A DNA stretch of 64,000 nucleotides. Source: Megaustenia siamemsis. Its lineage: Eukaryota > Mollusca > Gastropoda > Stylommatophora > Ariophantidae. Made by a program: the position numbers and the translations under genes. The stretch covers positions 151,019,276 to 151,083,275 of the forward strand of contig JAVIAB010000051.1 in NCBI GenBank assembly GCA_032433765.1. The letters run 5' to 3'. Shown piece after piece: positions 1 to 11,962 of this stretch. The notes beneath the pieces are model-generated. The model was given only the letters and a program-made list of their open reading frames with translations. It made no database searches and was not told the origin of the DNA. How positions within the stretch are numbered: the stretch's first letter is position 1; each line of letters opens with the position of its first letter.

Positions 1-2598
1 TTTACTGATGTAAAGCATATTAGCATGTGTATGTATTTCTTTGTTTTGTCTGTACTAGATTGTGGTTTACTGATGTAAAGCATATTAGCATTTGTATGTA
101 TTTCTTTGTTTTGTGTGTACTAGATTATGGTTTACTGATGTAAAGCATATTAGCATGTCTATGTATTTCTTTGTTTTGTCTGTACTAGATTGTGGTTTAC
201 TGATGTAAAGCATATTAGCATTTGTATGTATTTCTTTGTTTTGGCTGTACTAGATTGTGGTTTACTGATGTAAAGCATATTAGCATTTGTATGTATTTCT
301 TTATTTTGTTTGTACTAGATTGTGGTTTACTGATGTAAAGCATATTAACATGTATATGTATTTCTTTGCTTTGTCTGTACTAGATTGTGGTTTACTGATG
401 TAAAGCATATTAGCATTTGTATGTATTTCTTTGTTTTGTCTGTACTAGATTGTGGTTTACTAATGTAAAGCATATTAGCATGTGTATGTATTTCTTTGTT
501 TTGGCTGTACTAGATTGTGGTTTACTGATATAAAGCATATTAGCATTTGTATGTATTTCTTTGTTTTGTCTGTACTAGATTGTGGTTTACTGAGGTAAAG
601 CATATTAACATGTGTATGTATTTCTTTGTTTTGTCTGTACTAGATTGTGTTTTACTGATGTAAAGCATATTAGCATTCATATGTATTTCTTTGTATTGTC
701 TGTACTAGATTGTGGTTTACTGATGTAAAGCATATTAGCATGTGTGTGTATTTCTTTGTTTTGGCTCTACTAGATTGTGTTTACTGATTTAAAGCATATT
801 AGCATGTGTATGTATTTCTTTGTTTTGTCTGTACTAGATTGTGATTTACTGATGTAAAGCATATTAGCATGTGTATGTATTTCTTTGTTTTGTCTGTACT
901 AGATTGTGGTTTACTGATGTAAAGCATATTAGCATGTGTATGTATTTCTTTGTTTTGTCTGTACTAGATTGTGGTTTACTGATGTAAAGCATATTAGCAT
1001 GTGTATGTATTTCTTTGTTTTGTCTGTACTAGATTGTGGTTTACTGATGTAAAGCATATTAGCATGTGTATGTATTTCTTTGTTTTGTCTGTACTAGATT
1101 GTGGTTTACTGATATAAAGCATATTAGCATTTGTATGTATTTCTTTGTTTTGTGTGTACTAGATTATGGTTTACTGATGTAAAGCATATTAGCATGTCTA
1201 TGTATTTCTTTGTTTTGTCTGTACTAGATTGTGGTTTACTGACGTAAAGCATATTAGCATTTGTATGTATTTCTTTGTTTTGGCTGTACTAGATTGTGGT
1301 TTACTGATGTAAAGCATATTAGCATTTGTATGTATTTCTTTATTTTGTTTGTACTAGATTGTGGTTTACTGATGTAAAGCATATTAGCATGTATATGTAT
1401 TTCTTTGTTTTGTCTGTACTAGATTGTGGTTTACTGATGTAAAGCATATTAGCATTTGTATGTATTTCTTTGTTTTGTCTGTACTAGATTGTGGTTTACT
1501 GATGTAAAGCATATTAGCATTTGTATGTATTTCTTTGTTTTGTCTGTACTAGATTGTGGTTTACTGATGTAAAGCATATTAGCATTTGTATGTATTTCTT
1601 TGTTTTGTCTGTACTAGATTGTGGTTTACTGAGGTAAAGCATATTAACATGTGTATGTATTTCTTTGTTTTGTCTGTACTAGATTGTGTTTTACTGATGT
1701 AAAGCATATTAGCATTCATATGTATTTCTTTGTATTGTCTGTACTAGATTGTGGTTTACTGATGTAAAGCATATTAGCATGTGTGTGTATTTCTTTGTTT
1801 TGTCTGTACTAGATTGTGGTTTACTGATGTAAAGCATATTAGCATGTGTATGTATTTCTTTGTTTTGGCTGTACTAGATTGTGGTTTACTGATGTAAAGC
1901 ATATTAGCATTTGTATGTATTTCTTTGTTTTGTCTGTACTAGATTGTGGTTTACTGATGTAAAGCATATTAGCATTTGTATGTATTTCTTTGTTTTGGCT
2001 GTACTAGATTGTGGTTTACTGATGTAAAGCATATTAGCATTTGTATGTATTTCTTTGTTTTGTCTGTACTAGATTGTGGTTTACTGAGGTAAAGCATATT
2101 AACATGTGTATGTATTTCTTTGTTTTGTCTGTACTAGATTGTGTTTTACTGATGTAAAGCATATTAGCATTCATATGTATTTCTTTGTATTGTCTGTACT
2201 AGATTGTGGTTTACTGATGTAAAGCATATTAGCATGTGTGTGTATTTCTTTGTTTTGTCTGTACTAGATTGTGGTTTACTGATGTAAAGCATATTAGCAT
2301 TTGTATGTATTTCTTTGTTTTGGCTGTACTAGATTGTGGTTTACTGATGTGAAGCATATTAGCATTTGTATGTATTTCTTTGTTTTGTCTGTACTAGATT
2401 GTGGTTTACTGATGTAAAGCATATTAGCATTTGTATGTATTTCTTTGTTTTGGCTGTACTAGATTGTGGTTTACTGATGTAAAGCATATTAGAATTTGTA
2501 TGTATTTCTTTGTTTTGGCTGTACTAGATTGTGGTTTACTGATGTAAAGCATATTAGCATGTGTATGTATTTCTTTGTTTTGTCTGTACTAGATTGTG
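1..2598. repeat. 65-bp satellite array with higher-order repeats
   Basis: About 40 head-to-tail copies of a 65-bp AT-rich unit, each starting TTTACTGATGTAAAGCATAT and ending CTAGATTGTGG. The array continues past the left edge. Variant units recur in the same order. The GTCTATG variant is at about 131 and 1170 and the TGAGGTAAAG variant at 586 and 1625, both 1039 bp apart (16 units, one of 64 bp). A shorter 455-bp repeat (7 units) separates 1625 and 2080. Confidence 0.97.
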
Positions 2599-3385
2599 GG
2601 CAAGTTTAGTATTGTAACCACAGGTACAAGATTGTGTATGACCTAGTACTTAATCACAGGAATAAGATTGTAGACAGCCTAGTTCTGTAATCACAGGTAG
2701 AAGATTGTTGACAACCAAGTACTGTAATTGCGGGTATAAGATTGTGGGCAACCTACGACTGTAATCATGTGTACAATATTGTGGACAACCAAGTACTGTA
2801 ATCATAGGTATAATATATAGGTAACATAGTACAGTAACCATGGATATAAGATATGGGCAACCTAGTGCTGCTGTAAACATGGGTAAAAGATTATGAACAA
2901 AAAAATACTGTAATCATGGGTATACAATTGTGGGCAACCAGTATTGTAATCACGGGTATAGGATATGGGCGATTGAGTACTTTAATAACAGGTATACGAT
3001 ATAGACAACGTAATTCTGTAATCACGGGTACAAGATTGTTGACAACCAAGTACTGTAATCACGGGTACAAGATTGTGGACAACCAAGTATTGTAATCACG
3101 GGTACAAGATTGTGGACAACCAAGTACTGTAATCACGGGTACAAGATTGTGGACAACCAAGTACTGTAATCACGGGTACAAGATTGTTGACAACCAAGTA
3201 CTGTAATCACGGGTACAAGATTGTGGACAACCAAGTACTGTAATCACGGGCACAAGATTGTGGACAACGAAGTACTGTAATCACGGGTACAAGATTGTGG
3301 ACAACCAAGTACTGTAATCACGGGTACAAGATTGTTGACAACCAAGTACTGTAATCACGGGTACAAGATTGTGGACAAGCTAGCA
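2598..3385. repeat. 37-bp tandem array, graded divergence
   Basis: Units of 37 bp built on GTACTGTAATCACGGGTACA and AGATTGTGGACAACCAA. Copies from about 3010 to 3380 are nearly identical, while those from 2598 to 3000 are degenerate and differ in length. The unit shares AGATTGTGG with the end of the neighbouring 65-bp unit, at the exact junction. Confidence 0.95.
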
Positions 3386-3822
3386 CTGCAATCATGTGTT
3401 AATGACCATAATTTCTAATCCAGCAGTACATTTATAATTGATGTTCTTGTAGTGCACGTCGAACGCTACAAATCCCGACATGTTTTTCATTATTTGACCA
3501 CTAAACGTTCTTTCCTTCACAGTACATAAACATATTTCCTAGCTGACCTGTGTGAACTCAAACGTATTGTTTACCAACTCTCACAAACAACAACCGTATT
3601 GTCTACGCACTATCGACCAAAAGGTAGAGATCAGCAGAAAGGCGCGCCAGGCAGGCGTGTCAGAACAATTAAGTGCTAAGCACACACTCTTCAAACAGAA
3701 GCGTTTTTTTTTTTGGTTATATAATGAACATACTCTTGTTTTAATTTCGTTGCAATATCGTCATATCTTTTGATATATCTTCATATATCTTCATATAGCT
3801 TCATATAGCTTCATATAGCTTC
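3386..3822. other. Unassigned sequence
   Basis: No gene or mobile-element match is seen. A short tract near 3770-3825 repeats TCATATAGCT or TCATATATCT about six times, just before the dispersed element. Confidence 0.5.
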
Positions 3823-4168
3823 ATCCGCCCTTAAAAGGACGTTAAGTAGGCGTATCTGCATTGTGTTGTGGTTTACAGTATAACTGTGATATTTGCCCCT
3901 TTCGACCCAACACATCCGACTTCAGCATGACATTTTTTAGTACCGGGTTGTCTTCCCTCTTCGATCTCTACTCGCTTGGCCAGACTAGACAGGTTAGTCT
4001 GTTACTAGAGGCACCACGGAGAGGTGGAGCAGGGTCTGGAATGTTCTGGTTCACCGATCCTGGCGCAAGCCATCAGCTGTGGATCGCTGACAACTTCCAG
4101 CTCTGGTGCTGGGAGGCGCGCCTTCTCCTGACGAGGTACACTCCTTAAGTCATCGGGCGAACGCAAGC
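3823..4168 (+). mobile_element. Dispersed element R1, copy 1 (5' truncated)
   Basis: About 310 bp closely match 39875-40180, including TTGTGTTGTGGTTT, ACACATCCGACTTCAGCA, GGCCAGACTAGACAGGTTAG and GCGGAGAGGTGGAGCAGG-like stretches. The right end reads GTCATCGGGCGAACGCAAGC. Its inverted form lies at the left end of copy 2 (39810-39830), so a complete element would carry terminal inverted repeats. This copy lacks the left end. There is no coding capacity. Confidence 0.7.
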
Positions 4169-4343
4169 AAGCATATAGCTTCATATATATTTTCATATAT
4201 ATTCATTAATGTTAGAATTATTATAGAAATTCCAGGTTTGGTAGGGAGTGAAACACCCTACATTGTAGTATGTAATGATAGAAATGACACTGTTTAGGGT
4301 TTCTTTTTTAAGAACTTCCGCTGTTTTCACTTTCCAGCTATAT

Positions 4344-4348
4344 GTGTG

Positions 4349-4396
<48 letters not shown>

Positions 4397-4432
4397 TGTG
4401 TGTGTACACACACACACATATATATAATATGT
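4344..4432. repeat. (TG)n/(TGCG)n/(CA)n microsatellite
   Basis: TG, then TGCG, then TG, then ACAC and TATA steps in one tract. Confidence 0.95.
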
Positions 4433-4675
4433 ATAGGGTACTCAACCTGAACAGTGAGCCTCAGTTTCATCGTGTGTTTTCTATATGACAAGACACTCAG
4501 TCTCAACTACCGCAACATGGGCAATCGGTGAGGAAAGAAATACTTGATCGCTGGGCACGGGTTTCCAACTAGGCACGGTTGGAATGTTCGACAAGCATCC
4601 TCAGTAAAATACTTCACCGATTCTTTAACTTAATGTTTGTAATATTTGAATTAATGCTCATTAATTATCCCTGAA

Positions 4676-4722
4676 ATTCAGTTCCTAGTCTCTAGGGACT
4701 TCGTCAGAGGTAACATTTTGCG
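4676..4722 (+). mobile_element. SINE-C 3' end fragment
   Basis: TCAGTTCCTAGTCTCTAGGG followed by ACTTCGTCAGAGG matches the 3' end of the SINE-C copies at 33120 and 38137. The palindromic core is CCTAGTCTCTAGG. The flanks (4433-4675 and 4723-4789) are unassigned. Confidence 0.75.
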
Positions 4723-4789
4723 ACCGAATAAGAAGAAATATTCACATTTGAAAAACACCTTGTGCAACAAGTCTTATGTCAATAAAAGT

Positions 4790-5235
4790 GAGAAAGTGTG
4801 TTAATCAGTGGTTTATAGAACCAATTCTGACCTATGGAAGCGAATCATGGATCATAAACAATAGACAAACAAATGAATAGATTAAAGATGGGATTTTTCA
4901 GAAGAATATTGAAAGTTCACTGGACAACTAATAAGACAAACGAGAAAATTCTCAAAGACGCTAACAAAAAAAAAGGGAGCTCCTAAAATTTATCAGACAG
5001 AAACAATTAAATTTTTTCGGACACGTCATGACAAGTTGAAAGTTTGAATACTTGGTTACAAGTGGAAAATACAGGAAAAGAGGGATCGCGGACGACAAAG
5101 AGAGAATATAATAGATGGCGTGGTATCATGGCATGGAAAAAGGTCAACATCAGAATTGACTCGATGCACTGTGGATAGAAAATTGTGGAAGGACATGATT
5201 GCCTGCAGCAAACGTTATGGCACATGATGATTTTC
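4790..5235 (+). pseudogene. LINE-c 3' end, decayed reverse transcriptase C-terminus
   Basis: Broken frames encode the usual end of this LINE type: LTYGSESW, then RRI-like, FFGHV-like and GK-RGSR-like blocks, then a W-K-D-M motif. The copy ends in a TGATGA-like tail. Frameshifts and stops are present. Other copies are at 12335, 29915 and 55090. The short trinucleotide tail is typical of RTE-clade LINEs; the clade is an inference. Confidence 0.8.
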
Positions 5236-5479
5236 GCATAGGGACAAACTAGATTAATAAATATTTACAAATGTCAGCTTCCATATCGACACTTACAATC
5301 TATAATGTGTTGTTATGAATTAAAAGATAAAGATGTATTTAGAAACCTATTGTGCAGACTGATAACCTCAGTGGCAATGGTTTTGTCAAGTTGGGAACCA
5401 CTGCTTAAGACAAGGAGCTCTAAGAAATGATAAGCAATATTGACTTCTATTTATTGTGATTTTAGTTGATATGAAAATA
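5236..5479. other. Unassigned sequence
   Basis: No feature seen. Confidence 0.4.
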
Positions 5480-5745
5480 ATCTGTCACACGTTCACAGTT
5501 GAAAAAAAAAAAAACATACTCCCTCGGTCGACCCAGCCACTGGCAGAAATGGGTACCAGGAGAGTACTCTGGGAAGGTGAGGAATGCCGCCTCGCATCGT
5601 GAGTTTCGATGCTTGAAGTGACACTATCCAGAAGTCTCCAAACACTTCTGGATAGGCGGCCGAGCACATATGAGTGAAAACTCACTTGCTAAGACGCCGA
5701 TTCAAGTCTTGTACTTTACCTTTACATTTACGTTCACATTGACAT
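5480..5745 (+). mobile_element. SINE-B, body only
   Basis: Matches the reverse complement of 56447-56690. It includes GACCCAGCC, AAATGGGTACC (5547-5557), CTGGGAAGGTGAGGAATG, TGGATAGGCGGCCGAGCACA and a 3' end CTTGTACTTTACCTTTACAT. The tRNA-like head present at 56690-56770 is missing here, so the copy is 5' truncated. Confidence 0.85.
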
Positions 5746-5749
5746 TAAA

Positions 5750-6004
5750 AAAAAGTAAAGTACCCCCCTCACGCCAAGTAGCGTATAGGGAATATGGTGT
5801 TAGTGACCATAAATTTTACATACCTTCAGCACATGATTTGTGGGGTAATGTGGTCGGTATTACCCCCGTGCCGCTTCACTTTCCCAGAAAAAAATTCGGT
5901 ACCCATTTATGGCTGGGTGAACCCGGAAGCCGTCGGTTGGGCTCGAACCCTACCCCTTGTCCTTTGTAGTCCAGTTCACTAACCACTGAGCTATCACGGC
6001 TCCA
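5750..6004 (-). mobile_element. SINE-A, nearly full length
   Basis: The minus-strand 5' end is GGAGCCGTGATAGCTCAGTG, containing a Pol III A box. A B box (GGGTTCGAGCCC) follows, then CACCCAGCC, AAATGGGTACC and TTCTGGGAAAG, and it ends in the GGCGTGAGG...GTACTTTAC block. A tail of T/A lies at 5750-5758. Other copies are at 13062, 47675, 55482 and 60013. Confidence 0.93.
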
Positions 6005-6505
6005 TTCACATTGACATATAGTAACAGAAAGCTGAGGGTGAAACACATTAAAGTAATGGAAACACATTAAAGTAATGGAAAAACGGAGTGGTGTGAAAAG
6101 TATGGAAGAAGACGTAGGGGAAGTCAACTACTTCCGATGCTTGGGTGGGAACACAGTAGCGATTCCTTAAAAGTTGGAGGACAATAGACGGCTTCATATA
6201 GTTTCAACAAGATACGGAAATATACGGCTCGTTGTGACGTAGTTTATCAATAGCATTGCTGGAAGGAAGAATAGAAAGTGGAGTAAAAAGTGCAGGCATT
6301 AGATCTATCTATTGTCCTTTAGAGCCGAAGACGGCAGGAGGGGCAGAAATTCTACACTCTTGTGTCCGACGATCTTTCAACTGTCAGACCTTGCACAGGA
6401 CCCGCATTGTGCCTCGCCACACATTTCTGTTCTGGGCATGTTATTCAATCTCAGCGACATGCCTGTTGTTGTGGCCTGTCGTATAAAGTTTTTTTTTTTT
6501 TTTTG
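6005..6505. other. Unassigned sequence with poly(T)
   Basis: Open frames here are short and unlike known proteins. A T-tract lies at 6488-6504. A 21-bp direct repeat (AAACACATTAAAGTAATGGA) is seen near 6040-6080. Confidence 0.4.
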
Positions 6506-6509
6506 GTTA

Positions 6510-6700
6510 TTCATTAGTTAGGCCTCTTTTTTCTTTTGCCCTCTGGTTCCAATTTAAGGACCTGCTTTGAGATTATGTTCTTGTATCTTCTCATCACATG
6601 ACCAAAATAGGACCACCTTCTTCTCTTTATTTATAGTTGATACTTTTGGATGCTTCATTATTTCTGCACTAGTCTTGTATTCTGTTGAAAAGTCTAGATT
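6510..6700 (-). pseudogene. LINE C-terminal relic
   Basis: Read on the minus strand, the segment gives broken blocks resembling the FGHVMRR-like and GKRKRG-like end of LINE reverse transcriptases (TCATCACATGACC is the inverse of the GHVM region). It is heavily decayed. Confidence 0.5.
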
Positions 6701-7388
6701 TCTACTTCAATAACAATGGATATTTTGTGGTAGCGGTTTGTTAAACCATCGAATAACCGCCCATAGCAAGATTGAGGAATTGTTTTCCTCTATCTTGAAC
6801 CGGAAACGGAAATCAATCCACATAATTAGACGTAGTTGCTAAATTGTTGACTATATTACATATAATTCTTCGATAGTTGATTATTAACTTTAACAGCGCC
6901 AAATTGACAAAAGATGTATGTTTCATTTGACCACACCACAACATGTTTTTGTCAGAGACAAAAGTGGATGAGATTATCGAGAGGTCTGTCCATGCTATGT
7001 AAACTAAACATTTGGTAGGAGCACAAACAGGGCGGGCACTTTTTGTACTCTCTAAGTTGCTCTCACCACAGATTGTCTGAAGGAATCTGTCATTATATTG
7101 CCCACTGTTTCTGATGTCAGTTTAGAGGTCTCTTTGATGACAATAAATACCCTTCTTCAGAGTTCAGGTCTTGTGACCTTGACTCTTTATCCTGTTTTAT
7201 TATGGATGATGGATGGATCTTTACACAAGCACACACACACACACACATATATGAACTGTGTATATATAACTAGCAGTTGGCAAAGGAGCTAGGAGGTCTG
7301 GTATCACACAGGAGTTGAACAATCTAAGTTGTGTTCGTTTATCGACTACCTTGGATGTTCAGATGTTCGTCAGTTTGTTGAGAGCATT
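6701..7388. other. Mostly unassigned, with (CA)n
   Basis: A (CA)n tract lies at 7226-7248. Nothing else is recognised apart from the minus-strand AATAAA noted separately. Confidence 0.4.
7196..7201 (-). promoter_or_regulatory. Candidate polyadenylation signal
   Basis: AATAAA on the minus strand, about 490 bp downstream of the TAA of candidate exon 7. It is listed only because it fits the gene model; such hexamers are common in AT-rich DNA. Confidence 0.2.
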
Positions 7389-7590
7389 TGATGTCTATCC
7401 CGCATCCCTGGCATGAGTTCTGATGTCTAGCCCGCATCCCTGGCATGAGTTCTGATGTCTAGCCCGCATCCCTGGCATGAGTTCTGATGTCTAGCCCGCA
7501 TCCCTGGCATGAGTTCTGATGTCTAGCCCGCATCCCTGGCATGAGTTCTGATGTCTAGCCCGCATCCCTGGCATGAGTTCTGATGTTACG
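7389..7590. repeat. 32-bp tandem array
   Basis: Six nearly identical units of GATGTCTAGCCCGCATCCCT plus GGCATGAGTTCT. It lies just beyond the end of the candidate gene. Confidence 0.95.
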
Positions 7591-7689
7591 CCTCTATCTC
7601 TGGACAATTTGCTGTCTATGTGGGTAAAAATGTGAAACTTTTTGTAAAATATTACAGGACAACAGCAGATTACTAACTTTACCTTTAAG

Positions 7690-7852
7690 TTAGCTGATCC
7701 TACCCCTCTTTCCAATAGTGCTGTCTGTAGTGCACTTAACGGACCTCTTACATTTGCTATTTACGGCCAAACAGTTGCTCAGTTTATCGTAAAGTAGAGT
7801 AGACAGATCGTCTAGTTTGGTCGTGTTTAGGGTTGTGTTTACACGAGATAAC
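7690..7852 (-). CDS. Candidate terminal exon 7
   Basis: A single leading base completes the codon left by exon 6 in phase 2. Fifty-three codons and a TAA at 7690-7692 follow. The product starts LSRVNTTLNTTKLDDLSTLL, with two overlapping-style N-T-T sequons. It has cysteines at exon residues 27, 34 and 40 and ends KRGRIS. Sequons and paired cysteines fit a secreted protein. The acceptor (ACATGAAAG) is poor: its pyrimidine-rich stretch lies 20-40 bases upstream. This exon is supported mainly by phase agreement and composition, and it could be fortuitous. Confidence 0.27.
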
Positions 7853-10020
7853 CTTTCATGTATCCCCGCGTCGGTGACGCAAACAGAATAACACACAAAT
7901 CAAGCTAGCACATCATGCACGCAGCGGGGGATATATTTGTTCCCGCTCTGATAGTCGCAGACTAATTTTTAGAAAGCCCCCCACACTTAGTTATTTGTAC
8001 AGGCAGGATTTTCAAATAAATCATAGCCAGGTAACGGTTAGGAATGTGAGGCGGAACAAATTATACTCTTGCCAGTTTGAACTAATATTCAAGAACACGC
8101 TGAAAACGAGCGCTGCTTCTGGCAAATCTAGTAACAATTATCTGTTATTTTCTGAATAAATGTGGCTATAGTTGAATAAATGGTGTGCTATGAATATATT
8201 AATGCAGAAAGGGACATTGCATCAAATATCTTGGTCACAGCATTTGGTTATGAGAGGGTCAGTACAGTGCTTTTTACGGCTGTTTTTTGCCTTCTCTAAC
8301 TCAATTAACCATTTATTTCAATTGAGTAGACAACGCTGGAACCACGCACTCTCGTCAAACCACGCTACGCTACAAGTTAGAGCAGATGTTTATTTCAGAA
8401 ATACTTCTATTCACAAGTACAAGGCAACAACGCGTCTTAAAACAAACAGCAACATGGTAGACTATGAGCAATAAATGTCCACCTAAGACTGATACAAGTG
8501 TATTTGCTCATTCTATTCTAAACTTCAAGAAGAACCACAGTCCTAAAAACGTGACCACAAAATCACGATGTAAATCAGCCGAATAAAAAAAGTACATTCC
8601 AACAGAATGATATTAAAACATGATTTTTAAAATCCTCCTACACAATAGAGAAACATGAAAGAATATAATTCATTGCAATAAATGGAGTGAAATAGAGGAG
8701 CAAAATGAGAACTTCAGTCAGTGAATTAAATAAAACTAATAATTGAAACGAGATTTATAAAATGACTGGTTAAATATTAGCGTCACTCAAATAGCTGCGA
8801 CGCTTGGTTGAGTCACAATTTTGCTGACGTTACAATTTTTTTTTAAATATTAATAAATTCTGAGGTGGAGAGAGATTTCATTGAGATAAATGAGTTACAC
8901 GAAAATGTGCAGAGCAAAGTAAAAGAAATCATCCTTGTCGTCTGAAGCAGACTTGTCTGCGAGAAATTGTTTCTACCATATGTCAATCTGTGTAAGAGAA
9001 GGTGTGGGAGGGAAAAGCTGTCGCTGCGTCCATGTTTCCTTTTACATTACTAAACCTTGTAGCACATCGAAGACACTACCAGTATAGATCTGTCTAGCCA
9101 AAGTTATAGAAATGATTTCTTCCTCTTGTTTCTAGAACTATCGCAATGTTCTCGGACGCTGTTCTTCAACATTCCGACACCAGTTATACAGAACTATGAT
9201 CTTACCCCTCCCCACCTCACGTGGAGTTGTATGGCTAATTGTGTACAACACATACAGAGAAGGCGCCTGCTATATTTTGAAATACAGCAGCCGCCATCTC
9301 TATTCAAATTTATGGGGCATTAAATTGGTTGGAATGTTACTAGTAATATATTAACCTGACTCATGCTCTCTACAACACCGACAATGAAAGGCCTAATACA
9401 TAATTTATTCATGAATAACAGCGGGTTTGGCGTCTGCTCTGTTGTTATTTCATTATCGAAAATAGCAGACCGGGTGGGTTCTATTGAAAGATTACTGAAT
9501 ATTTTGTGAGATATGAACTGGTAATTTAGGTTATCAAAATAAACAGTGTAGTGGTAATGTAAATAAGACGGAAGATTTGTTTAGGAATGGAGAAGATGGT
9601 TTAAGGAGGAAAATGGGTGGTGAACAAGTTGTGCTGCTGTTGGAGACTGGATGACATGCTCATGGGAGTAGAACTAAAGTTGGGGCTCAGAGGTATAAAG
9701 AGCTGAAGTGTCGGAGCTGAAGTATTGTATAGACAGCTAAGTTTGGACTGTTTGGGGTATATATTAAGTTCAGTTTAGTTTAGTCGACAGGTCATCCTCA
9801 CTGCACATTGAACAAGTCCATAAGTGCTCAAGTTCGGCTTAAGACCACACTTTAAAATAAAAGTGTATCTTTCACACAATTGTTTAATGTCAGTTGCTGT
9901 CTAGCATAGCTTAGAAGACAGAGCGACATATCCTGAAGTTGAACGGATCGTGCCTCCTCTAAAGATAAGACAAAAACCAAATGCCAGTATCAGGAATATA
10001 CAGAGTTAACGTTTCATTTC
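7853..10020. other. Long stretch of apparently unique sequence (candidate intron 6 part)
   Basis: This is one of the longest repeat-free stretches in the window. Short open frames at 8172-8474 and 9126-9323 (plus strand) show no recognisable domain or splice logic. A short GTTTAGTTTAGTC run is at 9770. Confidence 0.4.
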
Positions 10021-10025
10021 AATCT

Positions 10026-10500
10026 ATAGTTTATGTTTAGGCGCAATGTATAGTTTATATTTAGGCGCAAGGTATAGTTTAAGTTTTGGCATAAGGTATA
10101 GTTTACGTTTTGGCACAAGGTATAGTTTAAGTTTTGGCATAAGGCATAGTTTAAGTTTTGGCACAAGGTATAGTTTAAGTTTTGGCACAAGGTATAGTTT
10201 AAGTTTTGGCATAAGGCAGTTTAAGTTTTGGCACAAGGTATAGTTTAAGTTTTGGCACAAGGTATAGTTTAAGTTTTGGCATAAGGCATAGTTTAAGTTT
10301 TGGCACAAGGTATAGTTTAAGTTTTAGCACAATGTATAGTTTAAGTTTTGGCACAAGATATAGTTTATGTTTGGACGCAAAGTATACTTTATGTTTGGGC
10401 ACAAGGTATAGTATAAATTCAGTCACGAGGTATAGTTTAAGTTTGAACACAAGGCATAGTTTAAGTTTGGGCACAAGGTATAGTTTAAGTTTGGTCATAA
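10026..10500. repeat. 24-bp tandem array
   Basis: About 20 units of TAGTTTAAGTTTTGGCACAA plus GGTA, with GGCATAAGG and GGGCACAAGG variants. Because 24 is a multiple of three, open frames exist on both strands with period eight (for example K-L-Y-L-V-P-K-L); they are not believed. Confidence 0.95.
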
Positions 10501-10504
10501 GTAT

Positions 10505-11575
10505 TTTTTAAAAAGGTGGACGTTTGGTCATAAGTGTAAAGAAAGTGGGTGATAGATCATAAGGGTAAAGAAAGTGAGTGATTGATCATAAGGGTAAAGA
10601 AAGTGAGTGATTGATCATAAGGGTAAAGAAAGTGGGTGATTGATCATAAGGGTAAAGAAAGTGAGTGATTGATCATAAGGGTAAAGAAAGTGGGTGATTG
10701 ATCATAAGGGTAAAGAAAGTGGGTGATTGATCATAAGGGTAAAGAAAGTGAGTGATTGATCATAGGGTAAAGAAAGTGGGTGATTGATCATAAGGGTAAA
10801 GAAAGTGGGTGATTGGTCATAAGGGTAAAGAAAGTGGGTGATTGATCATAAGGGTAAAGAAAGTGGGTGATTGATCATAAGGGTAAAGAAAGTGGGTGAT
10901 TGATCATAAGGGTAAAGAAAGTGGGTGATTGATCATAAGGGTAAAGAAAGTGGGTGATTGATCATAAGGGTAAAGAAAGTGGGTGATTGATCATAAGGGT
11001 AAAGAAAGTGGGTGATTGATCATAAGGGTAAAGAAAGTGGGTGATTGATCATAAGGGTAAAGAAAGTGGGTGATTGATCATAAGGGTAAAGAAAGTGGGT
11101 GATTGATCATAAGGGTAAAGAAAGTGGGTGATTGATCATAAGGGTAACGAAATTAGAAGTTTGGGCGCACTGGTAAAGAGAGTAGAAGTTTGGTCAGAAG
11201 TTTAAAGAAAGTGGAAGTTTGTTCATAATGGTAAAGAAATTAGAAGTTTGGGCGTAGTGGTAAAGAAATTAGAAGTTTGGGCGCACTGGTAAAGAGATTA
11301 GAAGTTTGGTCATAAGTGAAAAGAAAGTGGAAGTTTGGTCATAAGGATAAAGAAATTAGAAGTTTGAGTGTAGTGGTAAAGAAATTAGAAGTTTGAGTGT
11401 AGTGGTAAAGAAATTAGAAGTTTGGTCATAAGTAAAAAGGAAGTGGAAGTTTGGTTGTAATGGTAAAAAATTAGAAGTTTGAGCGTAGGGGTAAAGAAAT
11501 TAGAAGTTTGATCATAAGGTTAAAGAAATTAGAAGTTTGATCATAAGGTTAAAGCAAGTGGAAGTTATGGAGTAA
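10505..11575. repeat. 29-bp tandem array, homogeneous then diverged
   Basis: From 10520 to 11150 there are about 22 near-identical units of GGGTGATTGATCATAAGGGT plus AAAGAAAGT. From 11150 to 11575 the units keep the length but read AGAAGTTTGG(T/G)C plus a variable centre. The diverged type shares GTTTGGTCATAAG with the end of the adjoining 24-bp array. Confidence 0.95.
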
Positions 11576-11739
11576 GGGTGAAGAGAGTAGAAGAGATGTA
11601 GAAGCTTGTCCATTCTATAGAAAATGCTATAGTTAGTCCATTCTGTCAAACAAGACCTACTTCGTTGGGTACTATGACAATCCTCATGTCGTTGGTCAGT
11701 CTCTTGGCGCAGTCACTACATAGCTCACTATGATGTCAC

Positions 11740-11836
11740 GTGATCTTCATCAGCTTTAAATCGTTGACTCTGTCATTACGACTACAGATCTCGTGTCTCA
11801 TACTCCAAATCGAACGTTGTAACAGTCTACGACTGT
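11740..11836 (-). CDS. Candidate exon 6: coiled-coil segment
   Basis: The acceptor is strong: a long pyrimidine tract ending in CTGGCATAG before 11836. The segment starts with two bases, which is exactly what exon 5 (phase 1) requires. It then encodes SRRLLQRSIWSMRHE followed by ICSRNDRVNDLKLMK. Hydrophobic residues fall on a clean heptad register: I9, M12, I16, V23 and L26. The donor would be GTGACA at 11734-11739, leaving phase 2. If unspliced, the frame stops at TGA (11736-11738), so this could instead be the last exon. The segment is short, so chance is possible, but acceptor, phase and heptads agree. Confidence 0.4.
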
Positions 11837-11962
11837 CTATGCCAGAAAGAAAGCAATGACAATGATGTTTGCGATAGTAAAAACTGGAAGCTCTGAGTAC
11901 ATCAGCACATCAAAGTAGTATTTGATTTAACAGTTTCAGTAATGTGTTCATTATAAGCACAC

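Noticed and set aside
10505..11150. CRISPR-like regular direct repeats
   Set aside because: There are no unique spacers between the repeats. The repeats are contiguous, and the genome is eukaryotic.
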